Assembly (NCBI RefSeq): GCF_000725485.1
Contig: NZ_JOAG01000015.1
Location: forward strand, 124,001 to 188,000
Source: Nonomuraea candida
Lineage (GTDB): Bacteria > Actinomycetota > Actinomycetes > Streptosporangiales > Streptosporangiaceae
Direction: 5' to 3'
DNA: 64,000 bases
In this document: positions 42,737 through 50,190 of the stretch, piece after piece
How positions within the stretch are numbered: position 1 is the stretch's first letter
Layout of the letters: each line of letters opens with the position of its first letter
Translations under genes and position numbers: made by a program
The notes under the pieces: generated by a model
What the model saw: the letters and a program-made list of their open reading frames with translations, nothing else
What the model was told of the DNA's origin: nothing
Database searches by the model: none

Positions 42737-43516
42737 TCAGTAGGGGCGGCCGGTGCCCTCTCCCGGGAGGTAGCCGCCGTCGTCGGCGTCAGTGCGGCCG
42801 GAGCCGCCGTCCGGGTCGTCCTCCTCGTCCGAGGGCACCCAGTCCACGTCCGCGCTGATGTGCTCGCCGCCGCTCGGGGCCCGCGCGGGCTCCTCCGGCC
42901 GCCCGCCGTCCTCGTCGACGATCATCCCGTGCTCGGCCTCGTCCACCGGGCCCCGGACGCGGAAGCCCGGGTCCCCGCCCTCGCCCTGCGGCTCCAGCGC
43001 GCCGGGCGGCATCGGGTGCGGGCTCGGTCCGTAGGTGGCGACGTGGTCGTCGATCTCGTCGGTACGGGCGGCGACCGCCTTCTCGTCCGAGCCCGCCGTC
43101 ACCGGCCACTCGTCGTCCCTGCCGGTGACGTAGCCCATGGGGCGGGCGTACCCGCTCTTCGGCTCGGCGTCGTCACCCGGTTTCGCGCCGGGGCTGACGT
43201 TGGACCCGCGGATCGACACCGGGCCCACGTCGCCGCCCATGTTGTGCAACTCGGCGTCGAACGTCGTCCCCTTGTCCCGCTCCCGCCGCTCGTCCCGCTC
43301 CCGCTCGTCCCGCTCGTCCCGCTCGTCCCGCTCGTCCCGCTCGGGGCCGGCGGGGCCGGCTCCCGTCCGGCCGCCGTCATCGGGCCCGTTCGGCCGGCGT
43401 TCGCGCTCTTCGTGCTCTGTGTACTCTTCGAGCTCTGCGTGCTCTGCGTGCTCTGTATGCTCTGCGCGCTCTGCGTGCTCTGCGTGCTCGCGGTCCGGGT
43501 GCTCCCTGTCCGGCAT
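42737..43516 (-). CDS. acidic low-complexity protein, function unknown
   Basis: Predicted 259-aa soluble, very acidic protein. Start at 43516 has GAGGAGGAG upstream. The N-terminal 75 residues are charged repeats (REHAEHAERAEHTEHAEH and DERDERDERDERERDERR) encoded by short tandem DNA repeats; the rest is Asp/Glu/Gly/Pro-rich with patches such as AELHNMGGDVGPVSIRGSNV and EKAVAARTDEIDDHVATYG. Probably disordered. It follows the DUF5709 gene by 11 nt on the same strand, so the two are co-transcribed. No catalytic motif is visible; a stress, spore or envelope-associated role is speculation. Confidence 0.7.
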   Translation of the reverse strand: MPDREHPDREHAEHAERAEHTEHAEHAELEEYTEHEERERRPNGPDDGGRTGAGPAGPERDERDERDERDERERDERRERDKGTTFDAELHNMGGDVGPVSIRGSNVSPGAKPGDDAEPKSGYARPMGYVTGRDDEWPVTAGSDEKAVAARTDEIDDHVATYGPSPHPMPPGALEPQGEGGDPGFRVRGPVDEAEHGMIVDEDGGRPEEPARAPSGGEHISADVDWVPSDEEDDPDGGSGRTDADDGGYLPGEGTGRPY

Positions 43517-43527
43517 GCCGCTCCTCC

Positions 43528-44097
43528 TCACTCGGGCTCGACCCGCATGGCGGCCTCCTCGGCCGTGTAGCCGCCGGAGTCGGGCCCCACCTCCGTGGCC
43601 ACCTCATCGGGCTCGGCGTCCTCGTGCGTGCCCTCGTCGGGGGCCACGAGGCGGCCCGCGCGCCGCGGCGCGTCCCAGACCTGGCCCGACGGCTCCTCCG
43701 GCTGCGCCTCCCAAGGCGGATCCACGCCGGTGTCACGCTCGTAGGAGGTGTCCAGGTCCGAGCCCACGCCCAGGCCGCCCTCCTCGGTCACCCGCTCGAC
43801 GGCCGGCGCGTCGTCGTCATCGGCCGGCAGGCGGGCCGCGGTGGCGGACTCCTCGGCCCCGAACACCGGCTGCTCCTCGGCCACCTCCCGCTCCAGCCGG
43901 CCGGTCAGCGACTCGCCCTGGATCTGCTCGTCGTCCGTCGTCCCGAAGTCGTTCACGGCGACCGGCTCGTCGGCGGGCAGCGGCGCCTCCTGCGGATCCA
44001 CCGCCCACTGCTGTCCCGGCGTGCCGTCTTGCAGGTCCGGAATGCCCTCGTCCTCGAATTGCGAGTGAGGATCGTGTTCCGGTACGTGATGACTCAT
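43528..44097 (-). CDS. DUF5709 family protein
   Basis: Acidic protein of 189 aa. The segment IPDLQDGTPGQQWAVDPQEAPLPADEPVAVNDFGTT followed by GESLTGRLEREVAEEQP (residues about 20-75) is how I recall DUF5709, a family of unknown function common in actinomycetes. Start at 44097 (MSHHVPEHDP) is preferred to the upstream in-frame ATG at 44250, which would add a basic Gly-rich stretch unlike the family. C-terminus is Glu-rich (EEAAMRVEPE). First gene of a two-gene unit with the acidic low-complexity protein. No membrane segment. Confidence 0.75.
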   Translation of the reverse strand: MSHHVPEHDPHSQFEDEGIPDLQDGTPGQQWAVDPQEAPLPADEPVAVNDFGTTDDEQIQGESLTGRLEREVAEEQPVFGAEESATAARLPADDDDAPAVERVTEEGGLGVGSDLDTSYERDTGVDPPWEAQPEEPSGQVWDAPRRAGRLVAPDEGTHEDAEPDEVATEVGPDSGGYTAEEAAMRVEPE

Positions 44098-44314
44098 CCG
44101 TTCCCCCGCTTCCCGGCCGGCTCTCCCGGCTCCCGCTCCGGCCACCGGCTTCCCCGGCCCCGTGCGGACGTCGGCGCGGTTCGGTGACCGTGGCTTCCGG
44201 TCCGCTCTCGTCCCGAACCCGCCCCCTACCCCCACACCCGAGAAGGCCACCTGCTCCGGCCCCCGCGTGACCGCGGGATGCCCCCGGGCAGGGCGCGGCG
44301 GGTAGAGTCGCGGC

Positions 44315-45199
44315 GTGCCGGCTCAGCAGCCCCTCACGTACCAGGCGTTCGTCCAGCTCGCCACCGCCGATCCCGCCGTCGTCGGCCTCGTGCTCAAGGG
44401 CTCCAGGGCCCACGACGGCATGCCCACCGAGCACTCCGACCACGATCTGTACGTCGTCCTCGCCGACGGCGCGGAGTCGGGCCTCGCCCGGTTCGCCGGA
44501 CACCGCAGCCCCGAGCTCGACCTGGTCGTCCTCTCCCTCGCCGAGTTCCGCGCGGCCGGAATGCCGGGCTTCGAACGCTACGCCCTGGCCCGCGCCAGAG
44601 TCGTCCTCGACCGCCTCCCCCCGGACGACACCGGCGGTGACGCCGGACGCGACCGCACGGCGCCCTCGACCGTCACATCTGGCACAGATGACACGAGTTC
44701 GCGCGGCGGTGGCATCGCGGCGATCCTGGCGGCCAAGGCGCGGCTCGACGCCGAGGAGGCCGTCCGGGACTCCGCCGCGTGGCTCGACGCCTACGCCAAC
44801 TCGCTCTACCGCTCGGTCAAGAACGACCGCGACGGGCATCGGCTCGCCGCCCGCCTCGACGCCGCCGACAGCGTCCGGTTCCTGCTGGAGCTGCTCTTCG
44901 CGATGGACCGCCGGCCCCGTCCGTACAACAGGTACCTGGAGTGGGAGCTGGCGCGGCACCCGCTGCCCGGCTGGGACGCCGGGCTGCTGCTGGACGCCGT
45001 GGAGCGCATCTCCGGGACCGGGGACGTGGCCCTGCAGCGCAGCCTGTTCGCCCGGGTCGAGACGGCGGCCCGGCGCGCCGGGCACGGCGCGGTGCTGGAC
45101 GCGTGGGGCCCGGACCTCGCCCTGATGCGCCCGCCCGCCGCGCTCTCGGAACCATCGCGAGCTTCCGGGAACGAGACTGCCCGGGGCATCGGCTGGTGA
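44315..45199 (+). CDS. nucleotidyltransferase-fold protein
   Basis: Cytoplasmic protein, 294 aa, GTG start at 44315. N-terminal half has the Pol-beta-type nucleotidyltransferase signature VVGLVLKGSRAHDGMPTEHSDHDLYVV (GS motif plus DxD-like acids split over residues 22-48), then a third acid in SPELDLVVL. C-terminal half is helical (AAILAAKARLDAEEAVRDSAAWLDAYANSLY..., DAADSVRFLLELLFA), like substrate-binding domains of aminoglycoside or MNT-type enzymes. Substrate unknown; members include antibiotic adenylyltransferases and minimal antitoxin-like enzymes. Next to another, convergent nucleotidyltransferase-like gene. Confidence 0.8.
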   Translation: MPAQQPLTYQAFVQLATADPAVVGLVLKGSRAHDGMPTEHSDHDLYVVLADGAESGLARFAGHRSPELDLVVLSLAEFRAAGMPGFERYALARARVVLDRLPPDDTGGDAGRDRTAPSTVTSGTDDTSSRGGGIAAILAAKARLDAEEAVRDSAAWLDAYANSLYRSVKNDRDGHRLAARLDAADSVRFLLELLFAMDRRPRPYNRYLEWELARHPLPGWDAGLLLDAVERISGTGDVALQRSLFARVETAARRAGHGAVLDAWGPDLALMRPPAALSEPSRASGNETARGIGW

Positions 45200-45283
45200 G
45201 CCCCGGCCCCCAGCCACCTGCGCAGCCGGGCGTCACCGGAGAACCAGGCCACATGGGGAGCCGGGCGTCGCCGGGAGATCCGG

Positions 45284-45892
45284 CTATGTGCGGAGCCGGG
45301 CTTGCCAGGGGTGTGTGGCGTGCTCGACGCGCAGGGCGTCGTCCAGCCAGCGCCGCTGCTCCCCGGTCAGGATCGGCAGCACCGCCTCGAAATCGGCCTG
45401 GTCCTTCGGACGGGGGTCCTTGGCTTTGTAGAGGAGCTGCACCTCCGGGGCGAGCCGGCGGAAGCCGTCGTCCGCGACGGTCAGGCCGGCCAGCGGGCGG
45501 CGGATCCGGGGGTCGCGCCGATAGACCCACTCCTCGCCGTCGGTCTCGTCCAGCATGAGCTGGAAGCGCCACGGCCCGCCGGGCCGCTCGCGCACCCAGA
45601 TGTCGTGCGCCCGCCGGGGCAGCGTCTCCCCCACCGGCCAGGGCAGCGTGGTCTCGGCCACGCCCGCGACGTGCACGTCCCAGCCGACCAGGAGGCGGCG
45701 CACCGCGAGCTGGTCGCGGCGCGGCAGCGCGACGTCCACGTCCCCGTGCTCGCGGTACGCGCGCCCGACGGCCAGCTCGATCGCGTACCCGCCGGCCACC
45801 CACCAGGGCGACGCCAGGCCGCGCAGCAGCGCGACGACCTCGCCCAGCGGCGCCGGCTCCCATCGCTCCGGATCATTGTCGACGTCGGTCAT
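45284..45892 (-). CDS. aminoglycoside adenylyltransferase-like nucleotidyltransferase
   Basis: Small nucleotidyltransferase-fold protein, 202 aa. WWVAGGYAIELAVGRAYREHGDVDVALPRRDQ (around residues 30-60) carries the GG motif and DVD metal-binding acids seen in ANT(2'')-type enzymes and their many uncharacterised relatives; WVYRRDPRIRRPL and LLYKAKDPRPKDQADFEAVL are also typical. Start at 45892 (MTDVDNDPERW) removes an upstream extension without coding character. Resistance activity cannot be assumed. Convergent with the preceding nucleotidyltransferase gene. Confidence 0.8.
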   Translation of the reverse strand: MTDVDNDPERWEPAPLGEVVALLRGLASPWWVAGGYAIELAVGRAYREHGDVDVALPRRDQLAVRRLLVGWDVHVAGVAETTLPWPVGETLPRRAHDIWVRERPGGPWRFQLMLDETDGEEWVYRRDPRIRRPLAGLTVADDGFRRLAPEVQLLYKAKDPRPKDQADFEAVLPILTGEQRRWLDDALRVEHATHPWQARLRT

Positions 45893-45951
45893 CCGGACAT
45901 CATGCACGAGCGACGCGGCCAGGGAGCAACTCCGGTGGCGGCACTGTCGCC

Positions 45952-45980
45952 TTGACGTGACGCGCAGTATGTATCTATAA
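45952..45980 (+). promoter_or_regulatory. sigma70-type promoter upstream of the DinB-like gene
   Basis: TTGACG at 45952-45957 and CTATAA at 45975-45980 are separated by 17 bp (TCTATA with 16 bp also possible). The start codon at 46044 lies about 55 bp beyond the expected transcription start. Confidence 0.7.
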
Positions 45981-46043
45981 GCGGAATGTCTCTCCGAGCA
46001 GAGACGGGGCGAACGCCTGGTCCAAGGGAGGTGCCTCGGACGA

Positions 46044-46871
46044 ATGACGAGTGTGACCCGGGACGAGGTGTTGCGCGCCGCGGCGGTCCGGCGTGAGCCC
46101 GCGCCCAAGGTGCCCCCGTACGCCGCCGCCTACGCCGCCCGGGTGGCGGCCCTCGGCGTGCTGCTGCCCGAGCTGAGCGGCGTCGCGCGGGCGGCGACCG
46201 TCGTTCACGGGTGGCGGCCGTACCAGGTGGTGGGCCATCTCCTGGCCTCCGACCGGCTGCTCGCGGCGGCGCTGGGCGCGCCCCTGCCCGGGGGCCGGCC
46301 GTCGAGCGACGACCGGGAGGCGTACACGGACGAGGTGCTCGCGACGGCGGGCGGGCCGGAGGAGGTGGTCGCCGCGTGGCGGGCGCAGGCGGCGGCGCTC
46401 TGCGCGTTCGTCGCGGCGGCGGACGCCGGGCTGGCGGAGACCAAGGTCACCGCGGGCGGGCTGCGGCTGCGCGTACGCGACCATCTGACCGGCCGGGCCT
46501 TCGAGACCTGGGTGCACTCCTGCGACATCGCGCGGGCCGGCGGCATCGCCCTGCCCGACCCCGTGGCTCCCCACGTGCACGCGATGGCCGACATGGGCTG
46601 CCGCTCGCTGCCGCTGGCGCACCAGGTGGGCGGCGGGACGGGCACGGGCACGGTCGAGCTGCGGCTGACGGGGCCGGGCGGCGGCACGTGGCCGGTCCGG
46701 CTCGGGGACGACCCGGGCCGGCGGCGCGGGACGGTGGTGATGGACGCCGTCGAGTTCTGCTTCCTGTTCGCCGACCGCCGAGATCCGCGCACGGTGACGG
46801 CGCAGGTGGAGGGGCCGCTGGCGAGGGAACTGCTGGAGACGGCTTCGAGCCTGGTCCGCCTGAGCCGCTGA
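46044..46871 (+). CDS. mycothiol-dependent isomerase-type DinB-like protein
   Basis: Soluble protein, 275 aa, with the maleylpyruvate isomerase/DinB helical-bundle fold: WRPYQVVGHLLASDRLLAAAL (first metal His), FETWVHSCDIARAGGI (second His motif) and a C-terminal MDMPI-C-like half (VELRLTGPGG, VVMDAVEFCFLFADRR). Such proteins use a divalent metal and often mycothiol in actinomycetes. Reaction unknown. The gene's end (CTGAGCCGCTGA) is echoed in a downstream tandem repeat. Confidence 0.75.
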   Translation: MTSVTRDEVLRAAAVRREPAPKVPPYAAAYAARVAALGVLLPELSGVARAATVVHGWRPYQVVGHLLASDRLLAAALGAPLPGGRPSSDDREAYTDEVLATAGGPEEVVAAWRAQAAALCAFVAAADAGLAETKVTAGGLRLRVRDHLTGRAFETWVHSCDIARAGGIALPDPVAPHVHAMADMGCRSLPLAHQVGGGTGTGTVELRLTGPGGGTWPVRLGDDPGRRRGTVVMDAVEFCFLFADRRDPRTVTAQVEGPLARELLETASSLVRLSR

Positions 46872-46883
46872 GCGGCTCATCCC

Positions 46884-47020
46884 GAACACCTGAGCCGAGC
46901 CGCTGAACGCGAATCCCGGGAACACCTGAGCCGAGCCGCTGAAAGGCGAATCCCGGAACACCTGAGCCGAGCCGCCGGACGGCGGATTCCCGAGCGTCTG
47001 AGCCGGGCGGCGGATTCCGT
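46884..47020. repeat. 36-bp tandem repeat, about four copies, duplicating the upstream gene's tail
   Basis: GAACACCTGAGCCGAGCCG begins copies at 46884, 46920 and 46956, with a diverged copy near 46993. The unit contains CTGAGCCG...CGCTGA, matching the last codons and stop of the upstream gene. Confidence 0.88.
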
Positions 47021-47028
47021 GCCGGCCA

Positions 47029-47064
47029 TTGACATACCAGTTGGTTATATAAACAATTGGTTAT
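47029..47064 (+). promoter_or_regulatory. promoter and probable ArsR operator, leaderless start
   Basis: TTGACA at 47029 and AACAAT at 47052 are 17 bp apart, placing the transcription start at or next to the GTG at 47065. Two direct repeats of CA[G/A]TTGGTTAT[A/G]T overlap the spacer and -10 (from 47038 and 47054), a good site for autorepression by the ArsR protein. Confidence 0.65.
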
Positions 47065-47406
47065 GTGAGTGCGGAGACCCTGGACGCCACTTTCGCCGCC
47101 CTCGCCGATCCGACGCGCCGCGCGATCCTGGCCCGGCTCAAGGCCGGCGAGGCGACGGTGACGGAGCTGGCGGCGCCGTTCGACATGACACAGCCGGCGA
47201 TCACCAAACACCTCAAGGTCCTGGAGCGCGCGGGCCTCATCTCCCGCGGCCGGGACGGGCAGCGGCGGCCGTGCAGGCTGGAGGCCGCCGCGCTCAAGGA
47301 GGCCACCGACTGGCTGGAGGGCTACCGGAGCTTCTGGGCCGACCGCTACCAGAGCCTGGACGCCCTCCTGAACGAGCTCAAAGAAGAGGACACCCGTGAT
47401 GAGTGA
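47065..47406 (+). CDS. ArsR-family winged-helix repressor
   Basis: DNA-binding protein, 113 aa, GTG start without an SD, probably translated from a leaderless mRNA. ALADPTRRAILARLKAGEATVTELAAPFDMTQPAITKHLKVLERAGLISRGRDGQRR split over residues 11-68 is the classical ArsR HTH of the subgroup that lacks metal-binding cysteines and controls SRPBCC (AHSA1) genes. It begins a three-gene operon with a DinB-like protein and an SRPBCC protein, which is the usual partnership. Confidence 0.92.
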   Translation: MSAETLDATFAALADPTRRAILARLKAGEATVTELAAPFDMTQPAITKHLKVLERAGLISRGRDGQRRPCRLEAAALKEATDWLEGYRSFWADRYQSLDALLNELKEEDTRDE

Positions 47407-47992
47407 GACAGCCGAGCGCTACCGCCGGCGCGCCGACGCCTTCGAGCGCAAGGTCGTGGCCGTGCGCCCCGAGCAGTGGGCCGACCCGTCCCCCTGCGCG
47501 AAGTGGACGGCCAGGCAGGTGGTGGGGCACATCGTCGACATGCACGCCGCCATGCTGCGCCCGCTCGGCCGCACCCTCGGCCCCGCCCCGTCGGTGGACG
47601 AGGACCCGTTGGCCGCCTTCCGGGCCGCCCGCGCGGACGTGGAGGCGATCCTGCGCGACCCCGCGCTCGCGGGCCAGGAGTGCGACACCCCCTCCGGCCG
47701 CATGACGGCGGAGCGGCACATCGACCAGGTCATCAGCGAAGACCTGCCGCTGCACGGCTGGGACCTGGCCCGCGCGACGGGGCAGGACGACACGATCGAC
47801 CCCGTGGACGTCGAGCGGAGCTGGGCGGGCATGCGGTCGCTGCCGCCCGAGCTGATGGAGCGGTTCCGCACGCCGGGCGCGTTCGGGCCGGGCATCGAGG
47901 TGTTCGGGCCCGAGGTGAAGGTCGAGGAGGACGCCTCCACCCAGGACAGGCTGCTCGCCTTCATCGGCCGCGACCCGCGGTGGCGCCCGTGA
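47399..47992 (+). CDS. TIGR03086/DinB-like metal-binding protein
   Basis: Predicted 197-aa helical-bundle protein overlapping the ArsR gene by 8 nt (a GTG at 47396 is an alternative start; GAGGA lies upstream). WTARQVVGHIVDMHAAML gives the first metal His and DLPLHGWDLARATGQ the second, the signature of the TIGR03086 branch of the DinB/MDMPI superfamily, likely mycothiol-linked. It ends in a GTGA overlap with the SRPBCC gene. Reaction unknown; co-regulated with it by the ArsR protein. Confidence 0.85.
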   Translation: MSETAERYRRRADAFERKVVAVRPEQWADPSPCAKWTARQVVGHIVDMHAAMLRPLGRTLGPAPSVDEDPLAAFRAARADVEAILRDPALAGQECDTPSGRMTAERHIDQVISEDLPLHGWDLARATGQDDTIDPVDVERSWAGMRSLPPELMERFRTPGAFGPGIEVFGPEVKVEEDASTQDRLLAFIGRDPRWRP

Positions 47993-48534
47993 CCGCGCCG
48001 CTGACCGTGGCCACGCCGTCCGAGCGCGCCATCGTCATGACGCGCTCGTTCGACGCGCCACGGCACCTGGTCTTCGCCGCCTGGACCGAGCCGGCGCTGG
48101 TCAGGCGCTGGTACGGCGCGCACGGCTGGGACATCGTCGAGGCCCGCATCGATCTGCGGCCCGGCGGCGCCTGGCGGTTCGTCTGGCACGGGCCGGGCGG
48201 GGCGGTCATGGCCTCGGGCGGCGTCTACCGCGAGGTCGTCGCGCCCTCCCGGCTGTCCTACACCGAGTCCTTCGACGATCACTGGTATCCGGGCGAGGCC
48301 CTGGTCAGCCACGACTTCACCGAGCGGGACGGCGTCACGACCCTCACCACGACCCACCTGTTCGCCTCCAGGCAGGCGCGGGACCTGGTGATCGAGTCGC
48401 CCATGGAGCGCGGGGTCCGCGAGGGGTTCGACCGCCTCGACACGCTCCTCCCCGCCCTGCGCCGACCCCTCCCCGGCCTGCGCCGGCCCCTCCCCCGCAT
48501 CACCGCAAGCGACCATCCCGGAAGCACAGGGTGA
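47989..48534 (+). CDS. SRPBCC (AHSA1-type) domain protein
   Basis: Hydrophobic-pocket protein, 181 aa. GTG start from the GTGA overlap. AHSA1/Bet v1-like features: MTRSFDAPRHLVFAAWTEPALVRRWYGAHG, IDLRPGGAWRFVWHGPGG, GVYREVVAPSRLSYTESF, TTLTTTHLFAS and MERGVREGFDRLD. Usually of unknown ligand and paired with an ArsR regulator, as here. The last 25 residues are a Pro/Arg-rich repeat (ALRRPLPGLRRPLPR). Confidence 0.88.
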   Translation: MTAPLTVATPSERAIVMTRSFDAPRHLVFAAWTEPALVRRWYGAHGWDIVEARIDLRPGGAWRFVWHGPGGAVMASGGVYREVVAPSRLSYTESFDDHWYPGEALVSHDFTERDGVTTLTTTHLFASRQARDLVIESPMERGVREGFDRLDTLLPALRRPLPGLRRPLPRITASDHPGSTG

Positions 48535-48574
48535 TCTAAGCTGTACGCGGTGTGACCGCGAGAAGGGGAGGCCC

Positions 48575-50014
48575 ATGCTCGACCAAGCAACCGCCACGGC
48601 GACGGAGCCCGCCGGGGAAGCCGGCACGCAGGCCGGCAGGGAGGGCGGCACGCAGGCCGCCGCCCTGGCCGGCGGGCAGGCCCTGGCCAGGGCCGGCGTC
48701 GTCGGCGTCACCATCGTCTGGGCCGACAACAACGGCATCCCCCGCTCGCGCACGGTCCCCGCCGCCCAGTACGACGCGGCGATCGAGCGCGGCGTCGGCA
48801 TCACCCCGCTGTTCGCGGTCTTCGACTCCCACGACGGCATCACCTTCGACCACTCCCCCCTGGGCACCCCGTCGGGCGACATCCGGCTGATGCCGGTGCC
48901 CGACCGGCTCGTGCGGCTGGCCGGGCAGCCCGGGTTCGCGTGGGTGCCGGGGCGGCAGGTGGCGGCCGACGGCTCCGCGTGGCCGTACGACCAGCGGGGC
49001 GTGCTGGAGCGGCAGGTCGCGCGGGCCGCGGCGCTCGGGCTGGACTTCCTGGCCGGCTACGAGATGGAGTTCCACCTCAGCCGGGCGGGCGACGACGACG
49101 GTGACGAGGTGCGCCCCGTCTACGACGGCCCCTCCTACGGCCCGGCCAAGCTGCTGGCCGTCGACGCCTTCGCCGCGCAGCTCCTGCACGACCTCGACCG
49201 CAACGGCGTGCCCATCGGCCAGCTCCACGGCGAGTACGGCCCCGGGCAGTTCGAGTTCAACATCTCCCCCGCCGACCCGGTCACCGCCGCCGACCGGCAG
49301 CTCCTGGCCCGGCAGACCGTGCATGCCGCGGCCCGCGCGCACGGCCTGCGGGCGAGCTTCGCCCCGCTGGTCAACCCGGGCCAGGTGGGCAACGGCTGGC
49401 ATCTGCACACCTCACTGTCCCAGGCGGGGGCGAACCTGCTGTCCGGCGGGGACGGCCCGGCGGGGATGACCGCCGAGGGCGGCGCCTATCTGGCCGGCCT
49501 GCTGCGCGACCTGCCCGCCGTCGTGGCCGTCACCGCACCGAGCCTGTCGTCGCTGCAACGGCTGCGGCCCGGCTACTGGTCCGGCGCGTACACCTGCTGG
49601 GGGGTGGAGAACCGGGAGGCGTCGCTGCGGCTCGTACCGTCCACTCCGCTGCTCGGGGCGGGGCACGCCAACGTCGAGCTCAAGCCGTCCGACGCGGCGG
49701 CCAACCCCTATCTCGCCCTCGCGGCGGTCATCGCCGCGGGGCTGGGCGGCATCGAGGACGGCCTCACGCCGCCCGATCCGGTGCAGGACAACCCGGGCTC
49801 CTGGAGCGAGGAGCGGCGGGCCGAGCACGGAGTCCACCGGCTGCCCGCCACGGTGACGGAGCAGCTCGGCGCGCTGCTGGGCAACCCGCGCGTGCGGGCC
49901 GCGCTGGGCGAGGAGCTGACCGACGCGTTCCGCGCGGTGCGCGTGTCGGACGCCGCCCGGGCCCGCGACCGCGACGCGGCCGACGTCCTGCGCTCCTACC
50001 GCTGGCTCTACTGA
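48575..50014 (+). CDS. glutamine synthetase family protein (GlnA-like ligase)
   Basis: ATP-dependent ligase of the glutamine synthetase superfamily, 479 aa. Metal/ATP motifs: GYEMEFHL, LHGEYGPGQFEFNI, NGWHLHTSLS, NREASLRLVP and ELKPSDAAANPYLALAAVI. The N-terminal 35 residues (ATATATEPAGEAGTQAG...) are a Gly/Ala-rich extension. Sequence style matches gamma-glutamyl-amine or other GlnA-like ligases of actinomycetes more than housekeeping GlnA1: the Tyr-adenylylation motif of GlnA1 is not seen. Stands alone, ended by a strong hairpin. Amine substrate unknown; the structural analogy between glutamate and phosphinothricin is worth noting but nothing links this gene to the cluster 25 kb away. Confidence 0.85.
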   Translation: MLDQATATATEPAGEAGTQAGREGGTQAAALAGGQALARAGVVGVTIVWADNNGIPRSRTVPAAQYDAAIERGVGITPLFAVFDSHDGITFDHSPLGTPSGDIRLMPVPDRLVRLAGQPGFAWVPGRQVAADGSAWPYDQRGVLERQVARAAALGLDFLAGYEMEFHLSRAGDDDGDEVRPVYDGPSYGPAKLLAVDAFAAQLLHDLDRNGVPIGQLHGEYGPGQFEFNISPADPVTAADRQLLARQTVHAAARAHGLRASFAPLVNPGQVGNGWHLHTSLSQAGANLLSGGDGPAGMTAEGGAYLAGLLRDLPAVVAVTAPSLSSLQRLRPGYWSGAYTCWGVENREASLRLVPSTPLLGAGHANVELKPSDAAANPYLALAAVIAAGLGGIEDGLTPPDPVQDNPGSWSEERRAEHGVHRLPATVTEQLGALLGNPRVRAALGEELTDAFRAVRVSDAARARDRDAADVLRSYRWLY

Positions 50015-50024
50015 CGACGACCCC

Positions 50025-50062
50025 GGCGGCCGGCCGTCCGGACGGACGCCCGGCCGGCCGCC
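50025..50062 (+). terminator. hairpin after the glutamine synthetase-like gene
   Basis: GGCGGCCGGCCG (50025-50036) and its complement (50051-50062) form a 12-bp stem with a 14-nt loop, 11 bp after the stop. Confidence 0.7.
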
Positions 50063-50190
50063 CCCGGGAGCCTGGCCGCGCCCCGGGGAACCTGGCCGTG
50101 CCCCAGGCGCCTGGCCGTTCTGACGGCGCCGGCCCGTGGCGCGCGCCCCCTGCCGCCGGTCGCGGCGGCGGGAGCGGTTACCGTGGGTAC

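Noticed and set aside
45284..45892. Calling an aminoglycoside resistance gene
   Set aside because: Only the fold-level nucleotidyltransferase motif is visible; most such relatives have no shown resistance activity.
48575..50014. Glutamine synthetase homologue as self-resistance gene for a phosphinothricin-like product
   Set aside because: Attractive because phosphinothricin inhibits glutamine synthetase, but it is 25 kb from the cluster, looks like a GlnA-like ligase and nothing in the sequence links them.
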